Source of the DNA: Paenibacillus_G filicis
Lineage (GTDB): Bacteria > Bacillota > Bacilli > Paenibacillales > NBRC-103111
Assembly (NCBI RefSeq): GCF_038070315.1
Contig: NZ_JBBPCC010000003.1
Location: forward strand, 286,365-350,364
Length of the DNA: 64,000 bases
Reading direction: 5' to 3'
In this document: positions 15,808 through 27,200 of the stretch, piece by piece
Layout of the letters: every line of letters begins with the position of its first letter
Position numbering within the stretch: position 1 is the stretch's first letter
Notes under the pieces: generated by a model
Seen by the model: the letters and a program-made list of their open reading frames with translations, nothing else
Databases searched by the model: none
Told to the model about the DNA's origin: nothing
Made by a program: the position numbers and the translations under genes

Positions 15808-17477
15808 CGTTTGTCGTCTCCTTTGTTTGTCTGTCTCTCGTGCATGTATGCCAGGTCTTCCAGAGTCCCCGCGCCGCTTGCTTGCCAATGCCGGACCGCC
15901 AGCTCCAATCTGAACCGAACCTCCGGCTCATTCAAATCCGCCTGCAGCAGCTCGGCAATTCTCTCCAACCGATACAACACCGAATTACGGTGGATGTATA
16001 GCTCCTCCGCAACCCGCTTGGTGCTCCCCGTCCGCAGATAGATCGCCAGCGTCGACAGCAGCTCTGTACGATACTCCTGATCATATCTAACAATCGGCTC
16101 GATCAGCTCTCTCTGAAATCGGACTAAGGCAGGGTGCTCGCCAATGTCCGTTAGCAGATGTTCAACAGCCACATCATGAATATGCACAATGGAGCGGTTC
16201 GGCAGAACCCTCATACCGAGCAGCAGCGCCTGCCGGGCTTCTTTGCAGCTTTCATGCAGCTCGGACAAGCCCTGCCTGGCCGCTCCCATGCCCCATACGA
16301 GTGTCATATCCCCGATGAGGCCGCCAAGCTTGCCCGACAGGCTCTCGGCATACTGTCCGGTTATCCTGCGGTTCGCTTCCGCCTCTCCCTGTAGGGATGA
16401 GCACAAAATGAACAGCTTGCCGTTCATTTCGACACATCTGCGCGAATGATCTGCAGGATTACCGAACGAAGTCATTTCCTGGGAAATTCTGCTGTAGATC
16501 CGGAAAGCTTGGTCGGGTGAAGCTGTCGTCCCGCCTATGGCCTGTAAGGCGATGACATAATAATACGGGCCGACAGGCAGTCCTACCTGTCTAGCTCTAT
16601 ACGCCAGCAGCTCCTCCTGCTGCCCGCCAGCCGACAGCAGCTCCACCAGGAACACCTCCTGCTCACGCGTACGATGAAGCTGCTGGGTTTGCCGAATCGT
16701 AAACTCCAGAGCCAGCAGCGTAACCGCATGATCCAGACACATCCGCTCGAATCGTTCGCCCTCGCCGAGTGTCCGCGTGACCGCCAGGTAACCCAGCAGA
16801 TGAGAGCCGCTCCCGATACTTAGCCGCTCTGTCTCCCGGCCATTGGGAAATCCAGGTGTTCGGCACTCGATATCCCCGTCCAGATTCATCACGGCGACCT
16901 CGCAGTCCAACTGTTTGCCCAGCAGCACGACCAGCTCCGCTACCTTGCGGTTCAGCACCAGTTGAGTGAACTGCTGGTTAACCTCCTGCACCTCCCGGAG
17001 CAGATAGGTTTGGCGCTGCAGAATCCGGTCCATGATGGCATGCGTCATATCCATAAAGGTGATATCCAGCGGAATGTCGAATAGCGGGATTCCGTACGCA
17101 TTGCTCTTGGCGATAGCCTCCAGTGGAATATCCTGTAGAAAGCGCTTCGTCTTAATGCCTACGGCAGAGCCCCCGACCCGGTGCATCTCGTCCAAGAGCC
17201 TCCCCAGCATGGACGGTTCTGACTGAAAGGAGTATCCCGTCGTCAGAATCAGCTCCTTGGGCCTCAGCCAGCCGGTCAGATCCGGCATTTCCATATGGTC
17301 GACATATTCAATTTCATTGGATAGGCCCGTTTCGCCCCCAATCATCTTAGCGCCATGGAATAACGGTATATCCAATAAGCCTTTCACGGTAAAAGGTACG
17401 CTGCCCATCCGATCCGCCTCCGTGCTGTTCGTCAGCCTGATGGTACTGATGGTACCATAACCTGGCGTTCCGGTCAT
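15804..17477 (-). CDS. PucR family transcriptional regulator
   Basis: A 557-residue regulator with an N-terminal PucR ligand-sensing domain (about 28-145), a CdaR GGDEF-like middle region (about 290-420) and a C-terminal PucR HTH (VAEELYIHRNSVLYRLERIA, about 492-511). Relatives control purine catabolism, sugar acid or other catabolic genes. Two starts have good ribosome binding sites: 17477 (GGGGGAGG) and an in-frame ATG at 17408 (GGAGG) that fits the usual family N-terminus. The longer form is given. The gene is co-transcribed with the SDR gene, its likely target. Confidence 0.85.
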   Translation of the reverse strand: MTGTPGYGTISTIRLTNSTEADRMGSVPFTVKGLLDIPLFHGAKMIGGETGLSNEIEYVDHMEMPDLTGWLRPKELILTTGYSFQSEPSMLGRLLDEMHRVGGSAVGIKTKRFLQDIPLEAIAKSNAYGIPLFDIPLDITFMDMTHAIMDRILQRQTYLLREVQEVNQQFTQLVLNRKVAELVVLLGKQLDCEVAVMNLDGDIECRTPGFPNGRETERLSIGSGSHLLGYLAVTRTLGEGERFERMCLDHAVTLLALEFTIRQTQQLHRTREQEVFLVELLSAGGQQEELLAYRARQVGLPVGPYYYVIALQAIGGTTASPDQAFRIYSRISQEMTSFGNPADHSRRCVEMNGKLFILCSSLQGEAEANRRITGQYAESLSGKLGGLIGDMTLVWGMGAARQGLSELHESCKEARQALLLGMRVLPNRSIVHIHDVAVEHLLTDIGEHPALVRFQRELIEPIVRYDQEYRTELLSTLAIYLRTGSTKRVAEELYIHRNSVLYRLERIAELLQADLNEPEVRFRLELAVRHWQASGAGTLEDLAYMHERQTNKGDDKR

Positions 17478-17542
17478 CCTGACAACCTCCCCCGCTATTT
17501 ACTATAGCAAACGCCGGGTACCGTTCCTATGGAGCCGGGAAC

Positions 17543-17569
17543 AAAAAGAGCCGCCCTTACTTGGGCGGC
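17543..17569 (-). terminator. Intrinsic terminator after the DinG-like helicase gene
   Basis: GCCGCCC and GGGCGGC pair, followed on the minus strand by TCTTTTTG. Confidence 0.85.
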
Positions 17570-17593
17570 GGCACAACTCATTTATGGAAGCAT

Positions 17594-19588
17594 TTACTTG
17601 TAGCCAGCTGCTGCAGCATCCGTCAAAACAAACTCCAGCTCATCCAGTCCCTTCAATCCTACGCCGTCCGGCAGCAATCCCTCGATGCTCGCCCGCAGCT
17701 CAGCCGAAGCATGCAGCTCCTCACTGAAGATCGCCACGATGCCGCGGTCCTGCTGCGAGCGGACCAATCGTCCCATTCCCTGCTTCAGCCGAAGCAGCAT
17801 ATACGGCAGATCGACTTCCTCATAGGGACGGGCAGATGCCTGACGTCTGGCTTCGAATACCGGGTCCTGCGGAGGGAAGGGCAGCGCCCAGACGATCACA
17901 TTCGACAGGGACGGGCCGGGCACATCCAGCCCCTCCCATAGGCTGGACGCACACAAGATGCTGCGCTCATCCTGCTGGAAGGCGGAGATCAGATCGCTGA
18001 TCTCACGATCCCCCTCGAAGAGAAAGCGCATGTCTGCACACTCGGGGTAGTGAATCCATTCGGCTTTGAACCGCTGCAGTTCCTGCTTTCCAGGGAAGAG
18101 AAGCAGCGCCCTGCCTCCCGTCCGGACCAGCAGGGAAACGGCTGTCTTCATCTTCTCCGAGAATGCGGCCCGATGTTCCCATACGGGTGCGACAACCTCC
18201 ATCTGGCCTTCATAATCATAAGGCGAGGCGACGGAGAATGACAGATAGTCATCGGTCCCGAGGCTGTCTGCGATATAATCGAAGGAACCCTCCACTGACA
18301 GCGTCGCCGAGGAGAAGACGATCGGCATCGATTGTCCGAAGACATGCTCGCGCAGCACTTCCTTGACCAGACGCGGCATCAGAACGAGCGTCAGCCCGTT
18401 CACGCTGTCCGTCGCCCAGCAGATCAGGCCTTCAGGGCGATTGAACAAACTGAGTGCCTTCTGCATCATCTCCAGATGCTCTTCGACGATGCGCAGCTGA
18501 TAATCATTGAGCGTGAACAGCTCGCTTTCGAACACCAGCTCATCCTCGATATTCGACAGAATTTCCTGGAAACGTCTCACTTCGTCCAGCAGGCGCTCAT
18601 TCACCGCGATTCCCTTCCGCTCGGAACCCGGGATCGGACTGGACTGACTCTCCAGCACCTCGAACATCGTTTCGCTCTGGGCAATCGCATCCTCGATTAG
18701 CATCGCGAACGATTCACGGACCTCTCCCTTCAGCAGCCGGGTAATCAGGTCCTCGAACACGACATGCTTCAGCTTGTAGGTCAACGCCTTCTGTGCAGCG
18801 GATTCCAGCAGATGCCCCTCGTCGAAGACGACGGCGCTATGCTCCGGCAGCAGCGGCAATTGTCCCTCCCGCTTGCGCCCCTCGTACGTCCACACATGCT
18901 CCATGTAGAAATCATGCGAGCAGACGATCAGGTCGGCTGAGCGGCGATAATGATCGCGGGAAAGCGTCTGTCCACAGCGATGTCTCTGATCGCACACGAA
19001 GCAATCCTGGAAGGCATCCCAGCTGATACGGTTCCACTGCCCGTCGTTCAGATGGGGGTAATCTTTGCGGTCTCCGTATGCATGGAAGGACTGCAGGGCT
19101 TCCCTCACATGGACGAACTCAGGCAAGCTTTCATACAGGTCACGGTACAAGGAAGCCTCCTCATGGCCGAACCTGGCCTCGTCAAGCTTGTTCAAACAGG
19201 TATATTGGTCCGGCGACTTCGCCAGTCTCGCATCGATATCAAGCTTGAGATACCGGGACAGCTTGGCGATATCCCCCTCCGGCTTGACCAACTGCTCGAT
19301 CAGCGATTCATCCGCACAGGCAATCACCACAGGCTGGCGCCGGTAGCGGGCATAGCAGATCGCATACAACAAATAAACGAGCGTCTTGCCCGTGCCGACT
19401 CCCGCTTCCGCGAAAATCGTCTTCTTCTCGGCAAATGCACGCTCCACCTGAAAAGCCATATAAATCTGCTCGTCGCGCACCTCGAAGCCGGACTCAGGCA
19501 GCGTCTCGTAGAACACATCGGCAATCCATTCCCCGGCCTGCTGCATGAACGGCCTGGAATGGTCATAGTCAAAAGGATATCGACTCAC
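17594..19588 (-). CDS. DinG/XPD-type ATP-dependent DNA helicase
   Basis: A 664-residue superfamily 2 helicase. Walker A is EAGVGTGKT (61-69) and the DEAH box reads DEGH (VVFDEGHLLESAA). Four cysteines (YTC, DCFVC, HRC) between them are spaced like the iron-sulfur ligands of DinG/XPD. C-terminal motifs include FSSATLS, CASSLWEGLDVPG and QGMGRLVRSQQDRG. The family unwinds 5'-overhang duplexes, D-loops and RNA-DNA hybrids. Unlike Bacillus DinG there is no N-terminal exonuclease domain. The GTG start is set by GGAGG nine bases upstream. Confidence 0.88.
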   Translation of the reverse strand: MSRYPFDYDHSRPFMQQAGEWIADVFYETLPESGFEVRDEQIYMAFQVERAFAEKKTIFAEAGVGTGKTLVYLLYAICYARYRRQPVVIACADESLIEQLVKPEGDIAKLSRYLKLDIDARLAKSPDQYTCLNKLDEARFGHEEASLYRDLYESLPEFVHVREALQSFHAYGDRKDYPHLNDGQWNRISWDAFQDCFVCDQRHRCGQTLSRDHYRRSADLIVCSHDFYMEHVWTYEGRKREGQLPLLPEHSAVVFDEGHLLESAAQKALTYKLKHVVFEDLITRLLKGEVRESFAMLIEDAIAQSETMFEVLESQSSPIPGSERKGIAVNERLLDEVRRFQEILSNIEDELVFESELFTLNDYQLRIVEEHLEMMQKALSLFNRPEGLICWATDSVNGLTLVLMPRLVKEVLREHVFGQSMPIVFSSATLSVEGSFDYIADSLGTDDYLSFSVASPYDYEGQMEVVAPVWEHRAAFSEKMKTAVSLLVRTGGRALLLFPGKQELQRFKAEWIHYPECADMRFLFEGDREISDLISAFQQDERSILCASSLWEGLDVPGPSLSNVIVWALPFPPQDPVFEARRQASARPYEEVDLPYMLLRLKQGMGRLVRSQQDRGIVAIFSEELHASAELRASIEGLLPDGVGLKGLDELEFVLTDAAAAGYK

Positions 19589-19696
19589 GGCTGGGTGCCT
19601 CCATCAAACGGATTTGGTTTGCATACAATCACACGAATATATCTCAAGGATAGAATCCTTAATTATCGCATACACCTGCAGTAAAAGCAAGGAGAA

Positions 19697-19735
19697 GAAA
19701 AAGCCCTATCCCCTCTTGGAACAGGGACAGGGCTT
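19697..19735 (-). terminator. Intrinsic terminator of odhAB
   Basis: AAGCCCTATCCC (19701-19712) pairs with GGGACAGGGCTT (19724-19735), with one mismatch, followed by a T run on the minus strand. Confidence 0.85.
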
Positions 19736-19813
19736 ATAACGATCATGTGGATGGAACAGATTGCTGCCGGTCTGATGAACGGTCAGTACTCAGGCCGGCT
19801 GACTGGAACTCCC

Positions 19814-21121
19814 TTAGCCTTCGAGGAGCAGAGTTTCCGGATCCTCGAGCAGCTCCTTCACCTTCACCAGGAAGCTGACGGCCTCGCTGCCGTCTACGAT
19901 CCGGTGATCGTAGGAGAGCGCGATGTACATCATCGGGCGGTTTTCCATTCTCTCTGCATCGATGGCCACTGGGCGAAGCTGGATCTTGTGCATGCCCAGA
20001 ATACCGACTTGCGGTGCATTCAGGATCGGTGTCGACAACAGCGAGCCGAATACGCCGCCATTGGTGATCGTGAAGGTGCCGCCCTGCAGCTCGGAAATAT
20101 CGAGCGTATTCGTGCGCGCCTTGCCGGCGAGCTCGACAATCGTCTTCTCGATTTCGGCAAAGCCGAGATGGTTGGCGTTGCGCACAACAGGCACGACCAG
20201 ACCTTCCTTAGCCGATACGGCGATACCGATGTCGTAGTACTGCTTCACGATAATATCGTCGCCGTCGATCTCGGCATTGAGCAGCGGGAATTTCTTGAGC
20301 GCGCCAACGACCGCTTTGGTGAAGAAAGACATGAAACCAAGTCCCACATCATTCTTCTCTTGGAACGATTGCTTGCGGCGCTTGCGAATGTCGAGAATGG
20401 CAGTCATGTCCACCTCGTTGAAGGTGGTCAGCATCGCTGCCGTACGCTGCGCTTCGACCAGGCGCTTGGCGATCGTCAGGCGTCTGCGCGACATCCGCTT
20501 GCGCTCAGCAGGCTTGCCTGGCTGCGCTGCAGGAGCAGCTGGTGCTCCCTGGCGGGCTGCAACAGGTTGTCCGGCGCTTGCGGCTGCCGGAGCGGCCGGC
20601 GCTGCAGGAGCAGGTGCCGGGCTGCCCGTGGAGGCGCTGCGCACATCCGGCTCATACACACGGCCGATCGGGTCGCTCGCAGCGACCCGTCCGACGTCAA
20701 GACCCTTCTCGCGGGCGAGCCTGCGGGCCGCTGGCGAGACGGACAGATGACCCGCTTCGCCGCTGTCCTCTGCGGGAGCGGACGGTGCGACAGCCGCCGT
20801 GGACGGCTGTGCGGCTGCCGGAGCAGCCGGTTGGGCCGGTGCAGGGGCTGCCGCAGACGGAGCCGCATCTGCCGATACGACGCCCCCTCCTGTGGAGATG
20901 GTGCCGACGACTTCGCCGATTTGCACCGTCTCACCTTCAGGCTTCAAGATTTTATCGATAACGCCATCCTGCTCGGCGCTAATTTCCATATTGACCTTAT
21001 CGGTTTCCAGCTCCAGCAGCAGATCTCCCTGCCTTACAGCCTGGCCTTCCTTTACGATCCATCTGGAGATCGTTCCCTCCGTGATGGACTCACCCATTTC
21101 CGGTACTTTAATTTCACTCAC
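19814..21121 (-). CDS. odhB: 2-oxoglutarate dehydrogenase E2, dihydrolipoyllysine succinyltransferase
   Basis: A 435-residue E2 core protein of the TCA cycle. It has an N-terminal lipoyl domain (1-77, lipoyl lysine in ETDKVNMEI), an Ala/Pro-rich linker, a peripheral subunit-binding domain (SVSPAARRLAREKGLD, about 130-165), a second Ala/Pro/Gln linker and the catalytic domain (about 205-435) ending with SYDHRIVDGSEAVSFL, which carries the active-site His and Asp. A GTG start with GGGAGG nine bases upstream lies six bases after the odhA stop. It forms an operon with odhA; E3 is encoded elsewhere. Confidence 0.95.
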   Translation of the reverse strand: MSEIKVPEMGESITEGTISRWIVKEGQAVRQGDLLLELETDKVNMEISAEQDGVIDKILKPEGETVQIGEVVGTISTGGGVVSADAAPSAAAPAPAQPAAPAAAQPSTAAVAPSAPAEDSGEAGHLSVSPAARRLAREKGLDVGRVAASDPIGRVYEPDVRSASTGSPAPAPAAPAAPAAASAGQPVAARQGAPAAPAAQPGKPAERKRMSRRRLTIAKRLVEAQRTAAMLTTFNEVDMTAILDIRKRRKQSFQEKNDVGLGFMSFFTKAVVGALKKFPLLNAEIDGDDIIVKQYYDIGIAVSAKEGLVVPVVRNANHLGFAEIEKTIVELAGKARTNTLDISELQGGTFTITNGGVFGSLLSTPILNAPQVGILGMHKIQLRPVAIDAERMENRPMMYIALSYDHRIVDGSEAVSFLVKVKELLEDPETLLLEG

Positions 21122-21127
21122 TTGCGT

Positions 21128-24025
21128 TTACCTCCCAGTGGTTGTGATAACTTGCGAGCTCGGACTGAGTGCCAGGGAAAGAATACGCTGCTGCTCATAG
21201 CTGTGCACATTCTGATAGCCGCTGGCTGTACTTGCGCGCTCCGGACGGCCTACATAACGGATCGTCTTGACTCCCTCAGGCGCAATGGCCCGGATGCGAG
21301 GCTCCATATAGCTCCAAGCGCCCATGTTGCGCGGCTCTTCCTGAACCCACAGCAGCTCTTGCACATTCGGATAACGGGCCAGGATCTGACGGATTTCCTC
21401 CTGCGGGAACGGATACAGCTGTTCCGTACGGATGATGTGCAGCCATTCCCAATTCTTGTCTGCTTCCTTGTCCAGTGCCTCCTCGAGATCGATGGCGATC
21501 TTCCCTGTGCAGAGAATAATCCGCTCGACCCGCTCCGGACGGTCGCCGAGATTGCGCTGCTCCAGCACCGGACGGAATTCGCCCTCGCTGAGCTCCAGAC
21601 TATCCGAAGCCACCCGCGGATTGCGGATCAGGCTCTTCGGTGCCATTAGCACAAGCGGACGTGCGCGCTCGGTTTCCGTCAGCGACGCCTGGCGGCGAAG
21701 CAGGTGGAAATATTGCGCGGAACTGGTCAAGTTCGCGACCATCCAGTTGTCCTCACCAGACAGCTGCAGGAAGCGCTCCAGACGAGCGCTGGAATGCTCA
21801 GGCCCCTGGCCTTCGTAGCCATGCGGCAGCATCATGATCAGGCTGGACTTCTGCGACCACTTGGACCGGCCGGCTGTGATGAACTGATCGATCGTAACCT
21901 GTGCAGCATTCGTAAAGTCACCGTACTGCGCTTCCCAGATCACGAGCGTTTCCGGGGCATATACGTTATAGCCGTATTCGAAGCCCAGTACAGACGCTTC
22001 AGACAACGGGCTGTTGTAGATAGCGAACGAAGCCTTGGCCTGCGGCAGCTGATGCAGCGGGCTGTATACCCCGCCGTTCTTCACATCGTGGAGTACGAGG
22101 TTACGGTGGGCGAACGTAGCACGCTCCACATCCTGTCCGCTGATGCGGATCGGCTTACCATCCGCTAGGATCGAAGCAAAGGCCAGCGTCTCGGCATGTC
22201 CCCAGTCGACCTTCTCGCCGTCATTCAGCGAAGTCGCCCGGCGCTCCAGAATCTTCTTCAGCTTCGGATAGACGTTGAACGATTCCGGCCAGCTCAGCAG
22301 GCCGGTGTTGATCTCCCGCAGCTTCTCCAGGGACACTCCCGTACGAGGAAGCGGCGCTTCCGTTTGCTCGACCAGCTCCGGCCTCTGGGTAACGGATTCC
22401 TGACCGTCACGCTGCTTGACCTCATCGTAAGCTTCCTTCAGGCGGCTCAGAATATCCTGCTTGATCTTCTCCGCCTGCTCGCCGGTCAACAGTCCCTGCC
22501 GGACCAGCTTATCCGCATACAGCGTGCTGACCGTAGGGTGATTTCTAACCTTGGCATAGATCAGCGGCTGAGTCGTCTCCGGATCATCCGATTCATTATG
22601 CCCGTAACGGCGATACCCGATCAGATCGATCAGAAAATCCTTCTTGAACAAGTGGCGGTATTCAATAGCGAGCCGCGCGGCTGCCACGCAAGCCTCCGGA
22701 TCGTCTGCATTCACGTGGACAATCGGAATCTCGTAGCCCTTGGCCAAGTCGCTGGCATAATGCGTCGAGCGGGAATCCTTGCTCTCCGTCGTAAATCCAA
22801 GCCGATTATTGACGATGATATGAATCGTCCCGCCGTTGCGGTAACCGGCAAGCTGATTGAAGTTCAGGGTTTCGGCTACGATGCCCTCACCCGGGAAGGC
22901 CGCATCGCCATGCATCAGCACCGCGGCGGCTTTGGCTACATCCTGCACGGGATAGCCTGGCACACCCCGGTCGTCCTGAGCTGCACGAGTGAAGCCCTCG
23001 ACCACCGGATTGACGAACTCCAGGTGACTCGGGTTGTTCGCCAGCGTCAGCCGTGTCTCGACCGTCTCGCCCCACTTGACCGAGCGGTTCGCGCCGAGAT
23101 GGTATTTCACATCACCTGTCCATCCGTAGTTGATGCCCATCGAGCCTTCCGAAGGAATCAGGTTGCGATTGATCGAATGGTGAAACTCGGAGAAAATTTT
23201 GCTATACGGCTTGCCCAGCACGTGAGCTAGCACATTCAGCCGGCCGCGGTGGGCCATCCCCATCAAAATATCGGTAGCGCCGTCATAAGCAAGCTCGCGG
23301 ACAATTTCATCGACGAGCGGCACGAGCGCATCGGTGCCTTCTACCGAGAACCGCTTCTGCCCGACAAATGTGCGGTGCAGGAAATCCTCGAACTGTTCGG
23401 CTTCAAGCAGCCGCGTCAACAGCGCCTGACGCTCCTGAGCATCAAGCGTAGACTGTGGCAACTTGAACTCGACCTGTTCATTCAGCCATTGTCTTTCCTT
23501 CTCATCGTGCACATGGCTGAACTCGAACGCGATCGTACCTGTGTAAGCCTTGCGGAGCGATTGGACTGCGGCCCAGCCGTCACTCACCTCAGGATGCGGT
23601 CCATCCCATACGAGCTCCGTAGGCAGAGACGCCAGATCCGCCGGTGTAAGCCCGTAATATTCAGGCTCCAGCAGCCGCACATCGGCCGCCGCGCTGATGC
23701 CTAGCGGATCGATGTCAGCCGCCAGATGGCCGTACGTGCGGATATTCCAGACGAGCTTGCCCGCAGCCACAGCCTTATGCAGAAGTTGACTGCTGATCGC
23801 AGGGCTAGAGCCGCCAGCGGCAGCAATTCCCGCCGATACAGGCGCTCCCGTTGTCCCGGGCTGAGCAGCCGGAGGTTCCCCCCAACGCTCGAACAGATCC
23901 CGGTAATCCGCACCCACGGACCCAGGATCTGTCAGGAACCTTTCATATTGCTCTTGAATATAACCTAGATTGGGTCCATAGTATGCTGCCCATGGGTCCC
24001 AAGCTTGCTGGTTGGTTGGTGCCAT
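21128..24025 (-). CDS. odhA: 2-oxoglutarate dehydrogenase E1 component
   Basis: A 965-residue thiamine diphosphate enzyme that decarboxylates 2-oxoglutarate and succinylates the E2 lipoyl arm. Conserved segments are MAHRGRLNVLAHVLGKP, LHGDAAFPGEGIVAETLNF (ThDP and metal site), GYRRYGHNESDDP and the transketolase-like C-terminal domain (ANLTSSAQYFHLLRRQ, QEEPRNMGAW). The ATG at 24025 is chosen for GGAGG ten bases upstream and the usual N-terminus (WDPWAAYYGPNLGYIQ); the frame could extend to 24130. It is the first gene of odhAB. Confidence 0.95.
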   Translation of the reverse strand: MAPTNQQAWDPWAAYYGPNLGYIQEQYERFLTDPGSVGADYRDLFERWGEPPAAQPGTTGAPVSAGIAAAGGSSPAISSQLLHKAVAAGKLVWNIRTYGHLAADIDPLGISAAADVRLLEPEYYGLTPADLASLPTELVWDGPHPEVSDGWAAVQSLRKAYTGTIAFEFSHVHDEKERQWLNEQVEFKLPQSTLDAQERQALLTRLLEAEQFEDFLHRTFVGQKRFSVEGTDALVPLVDEIVRELAYDGATDILMGMAHRGRLNVLAHVLGKPYSKIFSEFHHSINRNLIPSEGSMGINYGWTGDVKYHLGANRSVKWGETVETRLTLANNPSHLEFVNPVVEGFTRAAQDDRGVPGYPVQDVAKAAAVLMHGDAAFPGEGIVAETLNFNQLAGYRNGGTIHIIVNNRLGFTTESKDSRSTHYASDLAKGYEIPIVHVNADDPEACVAAARLAIEYRHLFKKDFLIDLIGYRRYGHNESDDPETTQPLIYAKVRNHPTVSTLYADKLVRQGLLTGEQAEKIKQDILSRLKEAYDEVKQRDGQESVTQRPELVEQTEAPLPRTGVSLEKLREINTGLLSWPESFNVYPKLKKILERRATSLNDGEKVDWGHAETLAFASILADGKPIRISGQDVERATFAHRNLVLHDVKNGGVYSPLHQLPQAKASFAIYNSPLSEASVLGFEYGYNVYAPETLVIWEAQYGDFTNAAQVTIDQFITAGRSKWSQKSSLIMMLPHGYEGQGPEHSSARLERFLQLSGEDNWMVANLTSSAQYFHLLRRQASLTETERARPLVLMAPKSLIRNPRVASDSLELSEGEFRPVLEQRNLGDRPERVERIILCTGKIAIDLEEALDKEADKNWEWLHIIRTEQLYPFPQEEIRQILARYPNVQELLWVQEEPRNMGAWSYMEPRIRAIAPEGVKTIRYVGRPERASTASGYQNVHSYEQQRILSLALSPSSQVITTTGR

Positions 24026-24299
24026 GATTGCTTTCCCTCCGTCTTGGTTTGTGGTTTTGATGGTTGGACGGATCTTCCACTTTGCAAATTGATTGTAAAT
24101 CCTATTCTTATTATAAGCTTCCCCCTCCACATAACTTAAATAACCATTTTATATGAGTTCGATCTAAAAAAGAGATCATTTCACAGGTAAATCATTTGGC
24201 AGAAGAAATAATTGGATGTTCTAAGCCTCTTGCAGGAAATGCCCGGCGCTCCTACCGGAATAAAAAGGAAAACCATGAAAGATGTCGAATTGATGGAGT

Positions 24300-27200
24300 A
24301 TGATGCGGATCAAACAAAAAATAAACCTGACGCAAGTTGCCTTCCTGATTCTTGCTCTATCCATTCTCTTCGTGCTGCGCCTGCTCTGGTACGGAGAATT
24401 TGTCACATCGCCGCAGCCGCTCGCCGTCCAAGGCGTGCTGGATCTACGCGGATGGAACCTGGAGGGGTCCCGATCGATTACACTGGACGGAGAATGGGAG
24501 CTATACCCGGAAACCTTCATTTCCCATGAAGATATGAGATCTCCGAATCCGGCTGTCCCGCACTTCGTTCAAGTGCCCGGAGATTGGGGCCGAGCACTGA
24601 ACGAGGATACAGGCTCGTCATTCGGCTATGGAACCTACAGACTCCGTATACAGGTCGATCACCCGCTAGAGCAGCCTTACGGCTTCTGGATCCAGGAGAT
24701 TCAAGCCTCTTCTGTCGTTGAAATCAACGGGCAGCGTGACAATCCCTTCGGAAAACCCGCAGCACAGCCCGAGAACTATCTGCCCAAGGCCATCTCCTAC
24801 ACGGCCTCGTATGCGGCAGGCGATCAGACCATGATCGAGCTCCTGGTGAGATCCGCCAACTTCGATCAGCCGCTGATGGGCGGGATCACCCGCTCTATCC
24901 GCTTCGGTTCGCAGGCGGTCATCGACACAGAGCGGATGTATTCCATCGGTCTTCAACTTGTTACTTTCGTCATTCTCATGCTTCACGCCTTATATGCAGG
25001 GCTCTTATTCACTTTCAATCCGCGGCAAAAGACGTTTCTCACCTTCTTTATGCTGCTGCTGTCCGTCAGCTTCTCGGTGATAGCCGACCATGATTCACTC
25101 CTTGGCCTGTGGGTTCCGTTGTCCTATGCCGGACTCTTGAAAATCAAGCTTCTTTCCTATATGGGCATATCCTTCTTTATGCTGCTGTTGTCCAGAAACT
25201 TCTCCGGGGATACCGGGCGTAGCTGGATATTCACTGCATACGCCGCTTCGCTGGGCCTTTACTCGGCCTTCATCCTGGCCTCTCCGAGCGCATATGTCTA
25301 TTACAGCACCGACAGCGGGTTATTTACGTTTTTTTATTTATTTCCGATTGCGTGGACGTTCTCTCTGATTATCAAAATGGTGCTCAGCCGGCAGAAAGAC
25401 GCCGTTTTCCTGCTGTTCGCCGCCGCAAGCATCTTATCGAGCATTCTATGGGGCTTTGTCAGCCACCTCGTGACCGCAGCCAGCATGTATTATCCAGTGG
25501 ATGTGTTTGCCGCTCTCATAGGCTTCTCCGGGTATTGGTTTAAACGGTACTTCCGCAATTCCGAAGAAAACACTAGACTTACCGAACAATTGAGGAAGGC
25601 CGACAAGCTGAAGGACCAGTTTCTGGCCAATACGTCTCATGAGCTGCGGACACCGCTGCATGGCATTATGAACATCGCCCAGACGGTGATCTCCAATGAA
25701 AAACATGCGCTGGGCGATAAAAGCTTTCGGGACATGGAGCTGCTCGTTACGATCAGCCGCCGGATGTCGCACCTGCTGGGCGACCTTCTCGATATTGTAC
25801 GGCTCCAGGATAAGCGGGTCATCCTGAAGCCTGAACCCGTGTCCGTCCAATCCACCGCGGCGGGTGTGGTCGACATGCTGCGTTACATGACCGACGGTAT
25901 CCCTGTCAGCTTGAGGCTGGACATTCCGGCGGACTTGCCGGTCGTCTTCGCCGATGAGAAAAGATTGATCCAGATTCTCTTCAATCTGGTGCACAACGCC
26001 ATCAAATACACCGACGAAGGAACGATAACCGTCTCGGCGGAAACCAAGGGGACCCAGGTCGTGATTCACGTGTCCGATACGGGGCATGGTATGGACGAAC
26101 AGACGCAATCCCGCATCTTCCTGCCCTATGAGCAGGGACCGCAGGGCGTAAGCGAAGGCGGCGGCATCGGGCTGGGGCTCAGCATCTCCCGGCAGCTCGT
26201 CGAGCTACACGGGAGTCTGCTCACGGTCCGTTCCCGTCCTGGTCACGGTTCAGTGTTTAGCTTTACGCTTCCCAACATGGCATCGGATTCGCTTCAGGTC
26301 TCCTTGGCGGAGCCGCATCGGGCCGGCACAGAACGGCTGGCGATGGACATCACGCCTTCTATTGTCGATAACGAAGCGACAACTGCAGCAGCAGCCGAGA
26401 CCGGCAGTATCCGCCCAGCCCTGCATCGCTCAGAAGACAAGGGCAGATTGAATATTCTTGCCGTGGACGATGATCCGGTTAATCTGAAGGTATTGTCAAG
26501 CATTCTCTCGGCCGAGACCTACCGCATCCGAACGGCTATGTCCGCCCAGGAAGCACTGGAGCTTCTCGGTGCCGAATCGTGGGATCTGCTGATCGCCGAC
26601 GTTATGATGCCTCACATGTCAGGCTATGAGCTCACGAGGCTGGTCAGGCAGCGCTTCACCTTGTCCGAGCTGCCTGTCCTATTGCTGACGGCACGCAGCC
26701 AGCCAGAGGATATCTATGCCGGCTTTCGTTCCGGTGCCAATGATTATATCACCAAGCCGGTGGACGCCATGGAGCTGCAGTACCGGGTCTGGTCGCTGGC
26801 GACGCTCAAGCAATCGATTCATGATACACTGCGGATGGAGGCTGCCTATCTGCAGGCGCAAATTCATCCCCATTTCCTGTTCAATACGCTGAATTCCATT
26901 ATGGCACTGAGCGAGATCGATCCGGAGAAGATGCGCAGACTGGGGGATGCCTTTACCTCTTACTTACGGATTAGCATCGACTTCCTGAACGCCGAGCAGT
27001 TGGTCGCGCTCTCCCATGAACTGGAGCTGGTCCGGGCTTACCTGTACATCGAGAAGGAACGGTTTGAGGAGCGGCTATCTATTGAGTGGGAGATCGATCC
27101 GGGCCTGGACCTGCTTCTGCCGCCGCTCACGCTGCAGCCGCTCGTCGAGAATGCCGTCAAGCATGGCTTACTCAGCAAAATTACAGGCGGCACTCTTCAT

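Noticed and set aside
19745..21649. Long plus-strand open frame (634 codons) opposite odhB and odhA
   Set aside because: It is the antisense shadow of GC-rich coding sequence: the protein is rich in Arg, His and Cys and matches no family, whereas the minus strand encodes clear odhAB.
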